A stretch of DNA of 9,647 nt, taken from positions 1 to 9,647 of the forward strand of contig JAJPYH010000246.1 of assembly GCA_021205045.1 (NCBI GenBank), in the 5' to 3' direction. Positions within the stretch are counted from its first letter, which is position 1. Each line of letters opens with the position of its first letter. Shown here piece after piece: positions 1 to 6,050 of the stretch. Source of the DNA: Lachnospiraceae bacterium. Lineage in GTDB: Bacteria; Bacillota; Clostridia; Lachnospirales; Lachnospiraceae. The notes below the pieces were generated by a model. It was not told the origin of the DNA. It did no database searches and worked only from the letters and a program-made list of their open reading frames with translations. The translations under genes and the position numbers were made by a program.

Positions 1-111
1 CGAAGCAGACGCTTTTGCGCATGTGAGGGGAAGCGGCTGTGAATAGTAACAAAAACGAGTTACCGTTCCATCAAGTCCTGAAAAGCTTCCTCTTCTTATC
101 CCGCTCCCCGA
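1..111. other. Upstream flank, no certain gene
   Basis: No convincing promoter or ribosome binding site is visible here. One plus-strand frame (positions 2-46) reads EADAFAHVRGSGCE and then a TAG stop, so it could be the last codons of an upstream gene. A minus-strand frame is open across the whole segment, but no start is visible. The short inverted repeat GTAAC/GTTAC (46-50 and 59-63) has no T run, so it is not called a terminator. Which of these is real cannot be decided from this window. Confidence 0.3.
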
Positions 112-1200
112 ATGATTCAAATTTGTTACAACTCTGAGGCGGAATGGATTCATTCCCCGCGTACACTTTTCCCATATCGCCGAAAGGAACATCATGCTGA
201 CCATGAAAAAACAGGAACAACAAGTAAAAGACGCAGGCGCAGACGCCCCCGTCCCCTATTTTACATTACGCTTCTGCTGCTGTTTATTGACAGTATTCTG
301 CTTGGCGTCTGGATATACAAAATGACCCCCTCATTCAGCTTCAATTTTTATAATACCGCAATCCCCAGGGTGGCGGTGACAGAACTGGAAATTGTTTCCG
401 AAACGGGCAATTCCGGTTCGGATGATACAAATGGAGGCAGCGTTCTTGGAGCCAGCGATACCGCCGGCACAAATACAGACACGAATGCGTACACAAACAC
501 CCCCGGCACTACCGATGACAGCGAAGCTCTTTCCCGGAATACCTTTGTTCTGGAGACATCCGGAGCGTCCGCCCAGACTCCTGTGGAAACTCCCTCCGAA
601 TATCAGATTGAGGACTTTGAGATCATTTATCAGAATCCGGAGCTGCCCACCGGCTGCGAAATCTCAGCGCTGACCATGGCGCTTTGTTATTACGGATTTG
701 ATGCGGACAAAATCACCATGGCCTCAGAATATCTGCCTACGGCGGCCGCAGTATTTTATTATGGAAGCGATGGCCTGAAATATGGCCCTGATCTGAACGA
801 ATTTTTTGTGGGAGATCCTTTTTCCTCGGGTTATATCTGCGGTACAGCGGCCATTGTGACGGCGGCTGACGCATATCTGGCGGATGCGGGCAGCGATATG
901 ACAGCCCGCGATCTGACCGGCTTTCCCACCGATGTCCTGTATAGTCTCGTCAGTCAGGACATCCCTGTTGTGGTGTGGGTCACCATTGATATGACAACCA
1001 GGTATACTCCGGAAGGCTGGTATACCGAGGAAGGAGAATGGGTGGAATGGAGCAGCAATGACCACGGAGCCGTTCTCATCGGGTATACCGAGGATACCGT
1101 GACTATCGCCGATCCGATTTCCGGTCTGGTGGAATATGACAGGGATGCTTTTGAAAGCGTCTTTGCCTCCAGAGGAAATCAGTGCGTGATCCTGCAATAA
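112..1200 (+). CDS. Membrane-anchored C39-like cysteine peptidase
   Basis: Seen: a short basic N-terminus with a run of arginines (about 40-47), one hydrophobic segment (about 49-69), a Ser/Thr/Gly/Asp-rich low-complexity linker (about 95-160), and a C-terminal papain-like domain. The domain holds LPTGCEISALTMAL with the probable nucleophile Cys182, NDHGAVLIGY with His318, and IADPISG with Asp334. This Cys-His-Asp order fits the Peptidase_C39_2 family (PF13529). Inference: a type II membrane protein with its catalytic domain outside the cell; the substrate is unknown, and the C39 fold alone does not mean bacteriocin processing because no ABC transporter is fused or adjacent. The ATG at 112 is the only start in this frame after the stop at 79-81, but it has no visible Shine-Dalgarno site, so the exact start is uncertain. 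The VanY-type gene follows 25 bp downstream with a very similar anchor, suggesting an operon. Confidence 0.85.
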   Translation: MIQICYNSEAEWIHSPRTLFPYRRKEHHADHEKTGTTSKRRRRRRPRPLFYITLLLLFIDSILLGVWIYKMTPSFSFNFYNTAIPRVAVTELEIVSETGNSGSDDTNGGSVLGASDTAGTNTDTNAYTNTPGTTDDSEALSRNTFVLETSGASAQTPVETPSEYQIEDFEIIYQNPELPTGCEISALTMALCYYGFDADKITMASEYLPTAAAVFYYGSDGLKYGPDLNEFFVGDPFSSGYICGTAAIVTAADAYLADAGSDMTARDLTGFPTDVLYSLVSQDIPVVVWVTIDMTTRYTPEGWYTEEGEWVEWSSNDHGAVLIGYTEDTVTIADPISGLVEYDRDAFESVFASRGNQCVILQ

Positions 1201-1225
1201 ATGAAGCTTCTTGAAGGTTACTGAC

Positions 1226-2110
1226 ATGATACGCGGAACGAATTTACATCAGAATAATCCAAAAAGAAATCCGGCAGCACAAAATCATAAAAAGCACAGA
1301 AGACGGCTTCATCCGCTGTTTTACACAACGGTTCTGCTGATACTGATCAATATCACCCTCCTGTGCGCACTGTCAGGTTTACAGCACACCGCTTCAAAGT
1401 CACAGGAGATGGAAGCCTCAGGAGAAGTACAGACTTCCCAGGCAGCCTCCACGTCAAATGACTCCGCTTCGGAAGAAGCCGCTTTTTCAGAAGTCTCCGA
1501 TGAGGAGCTGGCGCAGGAATGTCAGGAAATCTATGAGGACAGCGAAGAACTTCTGGTGCTGGTCAACAAGGATCACGCCCTGGCGGACGACTATCAGATA
1601 GAGCTTCGACTATTAAATAATGAAAGAATGTATCTGGCGGAGGTTTTATATGATGATCTGGTGAAAATGCTGGATGACGCTTCCGATGAAGGTTATTCCT
1701 ACTATCTCGTATCCGGCTACCGAGACAGCGAATACCAACAGGGACTGTTGGAGCAGGATGTGGAAATGTATATGAAAGATTATGGCATGACAAGGGAGAA
1801 GGCTCTGGAAAAAGCCCTGGAGCAGGTCATGCCCGCCGGATACAGCGAGCATGAGACCGGTCTGGCGCTGGACATCACTGCTGCCGGGAAACCTGTCCTT
1901 GATGAATCACAGGCGTCTGAGCCTGCCATTCTCTGGCTTTATGAGAACTCATGGAAATATGGCTTCATTCTGCGTTATCCTGAAGATAAGGAAGAGATCA
2001 CACAGATCAGCTATGAGCCCTGGCACTTCCGGTATGTGGGATATGAAGCGGCAAAGTTTTTGTATGAGCATGATATGGCGCTGGAGGAGTTTTATGAGTA
2101 TCTGGATTGA
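1226..2110 (+). CDS. VanY/M15B-type D-alanyl-D-alanine carboxypeptidase, membrane-anchored
   Basis: Predicted to remove the terminal D-Ala from peptidoglycan stem peptides at the cell surface (VanY family, PF02557). Seen: a basic stretch then PLFYTTVLLILINITLLCAL as signal anchor, an acidic Ser/Glu-rich linker (about 50-95), then the catalytic domain with SGYRDSEYQ, SEHETGLALDI (zinc ligands His209 and Asp216) and EPWHFRYVG (catalytic Glu264, zinc ligand His267). All expected active-site residues are present, so it should be active. A TTG at 1211 would add five residues, but GAAGG at 1213-1217 lies 8 bases before the ATG at 1226, so that start is preferred (294 aa). It probably shares a transcript with the upstream C39 peptidase and ends before the terminator at 2206. 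Endopeptidase activity on peptide cross-links is an alternative within M15. Confidence 0.9.
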   Translation: MIRGTNLHQNNPKRNPAAQNHKKHRRRLHPLFYTTVLLILINITLLCALSGLQHTASKSQEMEASGEVQTSQAASTSNDSASEEAAFSEVSDEELAQECQEIYEDSEELLVLVNKDHALADDYQIELRLLNNERMYLAEVLYDDLVKMLDDASDEGYSYYLVSGYRDSEYQQGLLEQDVEMYMKDYGMTREKALEKALEQVMPAGYSEHETGLALDITAAGKPVLDESQASEPAILWLYENSWKYGFILRYPEDKEEITQISYEPWHFRYVGYEAAKFLYEHDMALEEFYEYLD

Positions 2111-2205
2111 TAAACAATGCATTCTCACAGGTTCTCCAAATCTACAGCTTTCGTCGCTTTCCCGCGACATTCAGTCAATATCCGGTCATTTTCCGCAAAA
2201 AGATA

Positions 2206-2231
2206 CCCGGCACTGAGCCGGGCATTTTTTT
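2206..2231. terminator. Bidirectional intrinsic terminator
   Basis: A perfect 6-bp GC stem, CCCGGC (2206-2211) and GCCGGG (2217-2222), encloses the 5-base loop ACTGA. On the plus strand it is followed by CATTTTTTT, ending transcription from the VanY-type gene. On the minus strand the same stem is followed by TATCTTTTT and lies just after the stop codon of the 70-aa gene. It separates two convergent units. Confidence 0.88.
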
Positions 2232-2233
2232 GC

Positions 2234-2446
2234 TTATTTATTCTCTTTGTCTGTCTCCAGCACATCAAAGGCCTGACCTTTGGCCCAGGGACTTCCCACA
2301 TCACAGCGGCCCAGGTGATACCTTCTCTCCACCTGTCCCTCCGGGACGCTTTCCTCCGCCTGAATTTTCAGCCGGCTCTCCCCTCTGGCTGTAAAATCAT
2401 CCAGAATTTTCAAAATATCCTCTACCTCTTTCTCATCCGGTTCCAT
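2234..2446 (-). CDS. Small conserved-looking hypothetical protein (70 aa)
   Basis: I cannot name the family. Support for a real gene is the initiation region: AGGGAG lies 6 bases before the ATG, and the ORF stops just ahead of a strong terminator. The N-terminal third (about 3-20) is acidic with a heptad-like Leu/Ile pattern and probably helical. The middle is a short polar stretch, and the C-terminal part has the distinctive motif RRYHLGRCDVGSPWAKG (41-57) with a single Cys. There is no signal peptide or membrane segment, so it should be a soluble cytosolic protein. Upstream in the same frame a stop is met before any other start codon, so the start is fixed. It lies 150 bp downstream of degV on the same strand with no clear terminator between, so it is probably co-transcribed with degV. 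Function unknown. Confidence 0.72.
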   Translation of the reverse strand: MEPDEKEVEDILKILDDFTARGESRLKIQAEESVPEGQVERRYHLGRCDVGSPWAKGQAFDVLETDKENK

Positions 2447-2596
2447 TTGTTTCTCCCTGCGTTCCTCCGCCGGACAGCCGGCATTTCCATGTTCTGCTTC
2501 CCGTTCATGTCAGACGCTTCCGCCGATTTACAATCGCCATACAGGCACAGAAGCAATCATTTTACTCTTGCTGTATGAGGTGCCGATTCCTTTGTC
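2447..2596 (-). other. degV-small protein spacer with inverted repeats
   Basis: The 150-bp gap holds CATACAG (2538-2544) and CTGTATG (2571-2577), a perfect 7-bp inverted repeat, and a second small hairpin CGATT/AATCG (2524-2528 and 2532-2536). Neither has a U tail on the minus strand, so no strong terminator is called and read-through from degV is likely. An RNA processing or leader role is possible but unproven. Confidence 0.35.
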
Positions 2597-3487
2597 TTAT
2601 ACCTTCTTTATCATGCCCAGTCCCAGAGCGTAAGGCCCGTTATGCACTCCGATGGTCGCGCCAATCTGATACACCTCCACAGACGCCTCAGCCCCCTTGC
2701 TTTTCAGATAGGTATCCACCATGATCTTCAGGGCCTGCCCTTCCTTCGGATCATAGCCAAATCCGATGGAAAAATCATAATCGTTCAGGTTCAGATTGCC
2801 TTCCTTTACATGGGAATCCAGCAGATCGATGATCTTTTTAATCGCCTTTGTCCTGTTCCTGCATACGCCTGCAGCTTCCAGCTCCCCATCTTTAAACACA
2901 ATCATGGGCTGCAGCTTTAGTATACTGCCTGCCAGACCGACGGCCTTTCCGATTCTGCCGCCGTGAATCAGGTATTCCAGATCCGCAACGGTGTAGAAGA
3001 TTCTGGATGACTTTTTCAGTTCCACCAGCTTCTGCGCCGCCTCATGTACCTCCAGACCTCTGTCGCGCAGACGAATGGCCTGCTTTAGGAAAAGCCCTTC
3101 CGCCACAGTTGCCCGCTCGCTGTCCATGGCCACCACTGTCGCGCCCTCGTGCTCATCCCTGATCAGCTCGGCAGCCGCTACCGCTGACTGAAACGCGCTG
3201 CTCATATGAGAAGTAAAGATAATACAGAGCACCGCTTTCCCCTCATTGACAAGAGGCTCAATATAATCCACATAATCCTGCACGGACGGCAGGGATGTCT
3301 TGGGATATACTCCTGCGTTCTGCACCATCCTGTCGTACATATCGCGGACAGCGAAATCAATCTCCTCCCGTTCATACTTTTCCCCGTCAAAAGAAACATA
3401 AAAGGGCACAATGGTCACGCCCTGCTTTTCGCACTCAGATCTTGGAATGTCACACGCGCTGTCGCACACAATTTCAAACTGCCTCAT
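2597..3487 (-). CDS. DegV family fatty-acid-binding protein (FakB-like)
   Basis: DegV proteins (PF02645) bind a fatty acid; FakB members present it to the kinase FakA to make acyl-phosphate for phospholipid synthesis. Seen at full family length (296 aa): CDSACDIP (8-15), TSLPS (64-68), SHMSSAFQSA (93-102), EYLIHGGRIGKA (171-182) and the C-terminal GVHNGPYALGLG (280-291). Thr64, Ser93, Arg178 and His282 sit where FakB proteins contact the lipid carboxylate; this placement is from memory of the family. The loop is HMSSAF rather than the common LSGTY, so ligand preference may differ. The start is supported by GGGAGAG 8 bases before the ATG and by a good promoter at 3556-3584. No FakA homologue lies in the window, so acting as a true FakB here is inference. 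The protein is cytosolic, with no signal peptide. Confidence 0.92.
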   Translation of the reverse strand: MRQFEIVCDSACDIPRSECEKQGVTIVPFYVSFDGEKYEREEIDFAVRDMYDRMVQNAGVYPKTSLPSVQDYVDYIEPLVNEGKAVLCIIFTSHMSSAFQSAVAAAELIRDEHEGATVVAMDSERATVAEGLFLKQAIRLRDRGLEVHEAAQKLVELKKSSRIFYTVADLEYLIHGGRIGKAVGLAGSILKLQPMIVFKDGELEAAGVCRNRTKAIKKIIDLLDSHVKEGNLNLNDYDFSIGFGYDPKEGQALKIMVDTYLKSKGAEASVEVYQIGATIGVHNGPYALGLGMIKKV

Positions 3488-3555
3488 GGTTACTACTCTC
3501 CCGAATTGTATTCTCGTTTTTTCAACCCTTAAACGTAGTTTTGAAAACCAGATTT

Positions 3556-3584
3556 AGTATAAGCCCTTCCTGAGATTATTTCAA
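3556..3584 (-). promoter_or_regulatory. Sigma-A promoter of degV
   Basis: On the minus strand a TTGAAA -35 box (3579-3584) is followed by exactly 17 bases and a TATACT -10 box (3556-3561). The predicted transcript starts near 3549 and has a leader of roughly 60 bases before the degV ATG. The 10-bp sequence AGGGTTGAAA overlaps the -35 box and recurs in the leader (3520-3529). Confidence 0.75.
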
Positions 3585-3600
3585 CCCTGTTTTTTATAAA

Positions 3601-3623
3601 ATATCCGGAAAATTCCAGGATAT
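3601..3623. promoter_or_regulatory. 23-bp imperfect palindrome upstream of degV promoter
   Basis: The arms ATATCCGGAA and TTCCAGGATAT surround a 2-base centre, with one unpaired A in the right arm. The site lies 16 bp upstream of the degV -35 box and has no T run, so a protein-binding operator is more likely than a terminator. No regulator can be assigned; the adjacent XRE-type gene is only a positional candidate. Confidence 0.4.
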
Positions 3624-3759
3624 GTATGATACAAAGGACAAAAGATCAGAAATAGAATATATGTTTAAAATGCTACCACCACAATGTCATCCAATATCCA
3701 GAAAGAAATTCCCTGAAATTTGGGACGATATATCGACCGAACGACACTGTAAAATGTGA
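3622..3759 (+). CDS. Possible 45-aa small ORF in the divergent intergenic region
   Basis: An ATG-initiated frame starting MYDTKDKRSEIEYMFKMLPP runs 45 codons to a TGA. Its content is charged and protein-like, with Cys and His in QCHPIS and again in ERHCKM near the end. The frame stays open upstream to a TGA at 3571, which could mean a decayed longer gene. AGGA is only one base before the ATG, so initiation is weakly supported, and I recognise no family. It could be a chance ORF in a regulatory region. Confidence 0.22.
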   Translation: MYDTKDKRSEIEYMFKMLPPQCHPISRKKFPEIWDDISTERHCKM

Positions 3760-3779
3760 TAAGATAAACATCATCTTAT
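3759..3779. promoter_or_regulatory. Inverted repeat before the XRE gene (candidate operator)
   Basis: ATAAGAT (3759-3765) and ATCTTAT (3773-3779) form a perfect 7-bp inverted repeat with a 7-base spacer, 10 bases ahead of the GGAGG of the XRE-type gene. Small XRE regulators often control their own promoter through such sites, so autoregulation is a reasonable inference. No strong -35/-10 pair could be assigned for this gene. A separate perfect 10-bp palindrome, CGATATATCG, lies at 3726-3735. Confidence 0.35.
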
Positions 3780-3798
3780 ATAAAACCCGGAGGCTGCC

Positions 3799-4041
3799 AT
3801 GTGCTTACATATGAAATTGCTAAATATAAGAGAAAGTCATTTCTGGACCATCAGCTACGTGTCTCAATGCACACATATCTCCGCAGCGTCCATCAGTGCC
3901 TACGAACAGGGACGTTATCTGCCCACCCTGGCCAATCTTTGCATCCTGGCGGATTTCTACGGCGTCAGCGCCGATTATCTGCTGGACCGCGTCTCCACTC
4001 CACACGGAATTTATCCGGAAAAAGCAAAGCGGCAGAGATGA
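3799..4041 (+). CDS. Small XRE/HTH_3 family transcriptional regulator (80 aa)
   Basis: A Cro/CI-type helix-turn-helix protein. The alignable core runs from NIRESH (9-14) through HISAASISAYEQGRYLPTLANL (26-47, helix 3 and the turn to helix 4) to ADFYGVSADYLLDR (51-64), which is typical of HTH_3 (PF01381). Helix 2 is unusual: the common TQ..VA pattern reads TISYVS here, with Gln replaced by Ile and Ala by Ser. The protein is essentially one DNA-binding domain plus a 16-residue basic tail, with no effector domain. The ATG at 3799 has GGAGG 5 bases upstream; an in-frame ATG at 3811 would be too far from it. It lies divergently from degV and convergently with the DUF362 gene. Target genes are unknown; a local target or autoregulation is inferred from position and the upstream inverted repeat. 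Confidence 0.75.
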   Translation: MCLHMKLLNIRESHFWTISYVSQCTHISAASISAYEQGRYLPTLANLCILADFYGVSADYLLDRVSTPHGIYPEKAKRQR

Positions 4042-4063
4042 GTTTTCATCCTGCCTGCTTTGC
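4019..4063 (-). terminator. Terminator of the DUF362 gene, inside the XRE 3' end
   Basis: On the minus strand a long hairpin is followed by TTTTT (plus-strand A run 4019-4023). The stem pairs GCAAAGC (4024-4030) with GCTTTGC (4057-4063), GCAG (4032-4035) with CTGC (4051-4054), and GATGA (4037-4041) with TCATC (4046-4050), around a GTTT loop: about 16 bp with small bulges. It starts 36 bases after the DUF362 stop and overlaps the last six codons and the stop of the XRE gene. In the plus direction the same hairpin lacks a T tail. Confidence 0.78.
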
Positions 4064-4098
4064 ACTCCAATACCGGCAAAGTACCTCACACCTGTTCT

Positions 4099-5106
4099 CT
4101 ATACCCTCATCCTGATAAAGGGTTTCACCCCTTCCACAGCCTTCTCAGGCAGAATATCCTGCTCCTCATGATCGATATCCAGAAGCGTATACCTGTCGTT
4201 TCCCATGCCCAGCTCCTTCATGTAAGTGAGCTGGCACAGACCATGTCGGCTCTCCATGCGTTCCACCAGATCCTTATGATCCTGCTCTTTGAGCGCGTAG
4301 ACCAGATCCACCGACGCCTGATCCGCCGCCAGAATATCAAGAGAGGCTACAATCCCGATATTCGGCGTCACCACAGGCATGGCGCCTGTTCCCTCGCAGT
4401 CACAGGAAACAGACATATTCCGCAGCACATTGACATAGGCGATGTGCTCCCCGAAATGATCCGCCACCGACTTGGCGGACTCGGTCATCCTCTCCATGAA
4501 TTCTTCCTTCGCGATATCCCACATATCATCTGGGCCCGGCGTGGTATGAATCATGGCCTTTCCGATACGCCCGTCCGCGCAGCCGATGCCGATATTTTTG
4601 TTGGAGCCGCCGAAGCCTCCCTGGGTATGCCCTTTGAAGTGAGTCAGTACAAACAGTGAATCGTAATTCAGCAGATTTTTACCCACGGACATTTCCGTAA
4701 ACCACTTGCCGCCCTTCACCGGCAGCATGGCCGTCCCGTCCTCATCCAGAATATCCACCGGACAAAAGGTCCAGCCATTGACCTCCAGCGTCTTCCTGTG
4801 CTTTTCCGTGGTATAACGATCCCCTTCATAATAGGTGTTGGTCTCCACAATAGTCGCCTGCGGCAATTCGGTCTCCATCAGGTTCTGCACCCAGGGGCGG
4901 GGAATGATATTGGGGCCGTACTGCTCACCGGTATGGAGCTTGACAGCAACCTTTCCTGTCAGACTGGCACTGATTTTCTGAAAGATTTTCCGCAGCCCCT
5001 CCGCAGATAAATCTCTTGTAAAATAAACAACGGACTTTTCTCCTGTGCGCTCCTCATAAGGGATGTAGCGCTCTCCGCCCGTACCGGGCATGATTTTTTC
5101 GGACAT
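4099..5106 (-). CDS. DUF362 domain-containing protein
   Basis: Family member of DUF362 (PF04015), whose biochemical role I cannot state; some relatives carry 4Fe-4S ferredoxin motifs and are labelled Fe-S centre proteins. Seen (335 aa): VAVKLHTGE (53-61), THFKGHTQGGFGGSNKNIG (155-173), IGCADGRIGK (174-183), CDCEG (235-239), and PNIGIVASLDILAADQASVD (248-267) typical of the C-terminal part. The CxxCxxCxxxC ferredoxin pattern of longer members is absent; only Cys115, Cys176, Cys235, Cys237 and Cys291 remain. There is no signal peptide, so it is probably cytosolic. AGGAGG lies 8 bases before the ATG, firmly fixing the start. It is a monocistronic unit with a promoter at 5215-5243, a leader of about 100 bases, and a terminator at 4019-4063. 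Confidence 0.88.
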   Translation of the reverse strand: MSEKIMPGTGGERYIPYEERTGEKSVVYFTRDLSAEGLRKIFQKISASLTGKVAVKLHTGEQYGPNIIPRPWVQNLMETELPQATIVETNTYYEGDRYTTEKHRKTLEVNGWTFCPVDILDEDGTAMLPVKGGKWFTEMSVGKNLLNYDSLFVLTHFKGHTQGGFGGSNKNIGIGCADGRIGKAMIHTTPGPDDMWDIAKEEFMERMTESAKSVADHFGEHIAYVNVLRNMSVSCDCEGTGAMPVVTPNIGIVASLDILAADQASVDLVYALKEQDHKDLVERMESRHGLCQLTYMKELGMGNDRYTLLDIDHEEQDILPEKAVEGVKPFIRMRV

Positions 5107-5127
5107 TTGAATTACCTCCTCTTCATT

Positions 5128-5193
5128 TCACATTCCACCATAATCGGGCTTTGCTGTTTGCACAGCAGAACAGCTTCGCTCTGGTTTATTCAT
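5128..5193 (-). other. Possible 21-codon leader ORF in the DUF362 5' UTR
   Basis: Between the promoter and the DUF362 start, a minus-strand ATG opens a 21-codon frame (MNKPERSCSAVQTAKPDYGG then Met and a stop). AGGA sits about 10 bases before its ATG, a weak site. The same leader can form a hairpin with arms GCTGTT (5153-5158) and AACAGC (5169-5174). This could be translational or attenuator-type control, or chance. Confidence 0.2.
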
Positions 5194-5214
5194 TTTTTAC
5201 ATATCCTGGCACTC

Positions 5215-5243
5215 ATATTACCATATCCATTCTGAACCGTCAA
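5215..5243 (-). promoter_or_regulatory. Sigma-A promoter of the DUF362 gene with flanking inverted boxes
   Basis: On the minus strand a TTGACG -35 box (5238-5243) is followed by 17 bases and TAATAT (5215-5220), with TGG directly before the -10 box giving an extended -10. CATATTAC (5214-5221), covering the -10 box, is repeated inverted as GTAATATG (5253-5260) just upstream of the -35 box, with a further GGTAAT at 5245-5250. These could be operator half-sites. Confidence 0.72.
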
Positions 5244-5290
5244 AGGTAATACGTAATATGGCCACGATCCCTTTTTCAAGCCAGACTTTC

Positions 5291-6043
5291 CTATATCGCC
5301 GGACTTTTGGGTTTCTCAGGATCGCAGAGAATAAATTCCCCTTTATTCAGAGAAAGCGGAAGCACAAGCGGCCCAAATGACAATCGTTTCAAATATATGA
5401 CTTCCCTGCCCACTGCATGAAACATCCTCTTCACCTGGTGATAACGCCCCTCCTGAATGGTCAGAAGAACCGCCTGTCCCGGACGCAAATCCGTCCGGTA
5501 TTCCTCCGGCAGATACGCAAGCGCAGAATGCTCCGCATCACAGATCTCAAGCTTTGCGGGAAGGGTCAGCGTATCATCCCCGATATCCACCCCCTCCGCG
5601 AAAAGGTCTGCGTACCCGCTCTCCGCCGGTTCATCCAGCACCGCAAGATAGGTTTTATCCACATGACAGCGCGGGGAAAGCATGCGATGCGCCATGGCTC
5701 CGTCATTTGTAATCAGAAGCAGCCCCTCCGTATCCTTGTCCAGTCTGCCAACAGGGAACAAATCCCGCCCCTGCGGCACCAGCTCCATCACCGTCGGAAA
5801 TCGATCGTCCTGTGTGGCGCAGACATAACCTGCCGGTTTGTGCAGCAAATAAGTCACATTTCCACGCAAAGTCACAGCATTTCCATTGACAGCGACCACA
5901 TCTGTTTCCGGATTCAGCTTTGCCTCCGGTCTTACGGCACACACGCCATTGATGGTGACAGCCTTCCTTTTTATGATATTTTTCACTTCGCTCCGCGTAC
6001 CCATTCCCGCGTCCGCCAGAAATTTGTCCAGCCGTATCTGCAT
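5291..6043 (-). CDS. rsuA: RsuA-family rRNA pseudouridine synthase
   Basis: Predicted to isomerise a uridine in ribosomal RNA to pseudouridine; by family resemblance most likely U516 of 16S rRNA, although RluB/E/F-type specificity cannot be excluded. Seen (250 aa, usual length): an N-terminal S4 RNA-binding domain (about 2-48, starting IRLDKFLADAG), LLHKPAGYVCATQD (66-79), the catalytic motif GRLDKDTEGLLLITNDG (99-115) with active-site Asp102, and EGRYHQVKRMF (198-208). No key residue is missing. AAGGA lies 3 bases before the ATG, and only 7 bp separate it from the stop of the helicase gene, so the two are almost certainly co-transcribed and possibly translationally coupled. It ends 47 bases before the DUF362 -35 box, and no clear terminator hairpin is seen there, so some read-through into the next unit is possible. 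Confidence 0.92.
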   Translation of the reverse strand: MQIRLDKFLADAGMGTRSEVKNIIKRKAVTINGVCAVRPEAKLNPETDVVAVNGNAVTLRGNVTYLLHKPAGYVCATQDDRFPTVMELVPQGRDLFPVGRLDKDTEGLLLITNDGAMAHRMLSPRCHVDKTYLAVLDEPAESGYADLFAEGVDIGDDTLTLPAKLEICDAEHSALAYLPEEYRTDLRPGQAVLLTIQEGRYHQVKRMFHAVGREVIYLKRLSFGPLVLPLSLNKGEFILCDPEKPKSPAI

Positions 6044-6050
6044 GAATCCT

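Noticed and set aside
112..1200. C39 peptidase as a bacteriocin-processing system
   Set aside because: No ABC transporter domains, no double-glycine leader peptides and no immunity-like small proteins are present nearby.
724..1227. 167-codon minus-strand frame opposite the C39 domain
   Set aside because: It is antisense to conserved catalytic motifs and shows no start signal or family resemblance.
2468..2481. GCCGGACAGCCGGC as a terminator
   Set aside because: No T run follows on either strand and it lies just upstream of the small gene's ribosome binding site.
3801..4115. 104-codon frame starting GTG at 3801 over the XRE gene
   Set aside because: The frame starting at 3799 aligns without gaps to an HTH_3 domain, whereas this one gives no domain.
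4060..4659. Long plus-strand open frame opposite the DUF362 gene
   Set aside because: It is antisense to a gene with clear family motifs and a good ribosome binding site, its translation is His/Arg-rich like an antisense shadow, and no start signal is visible.
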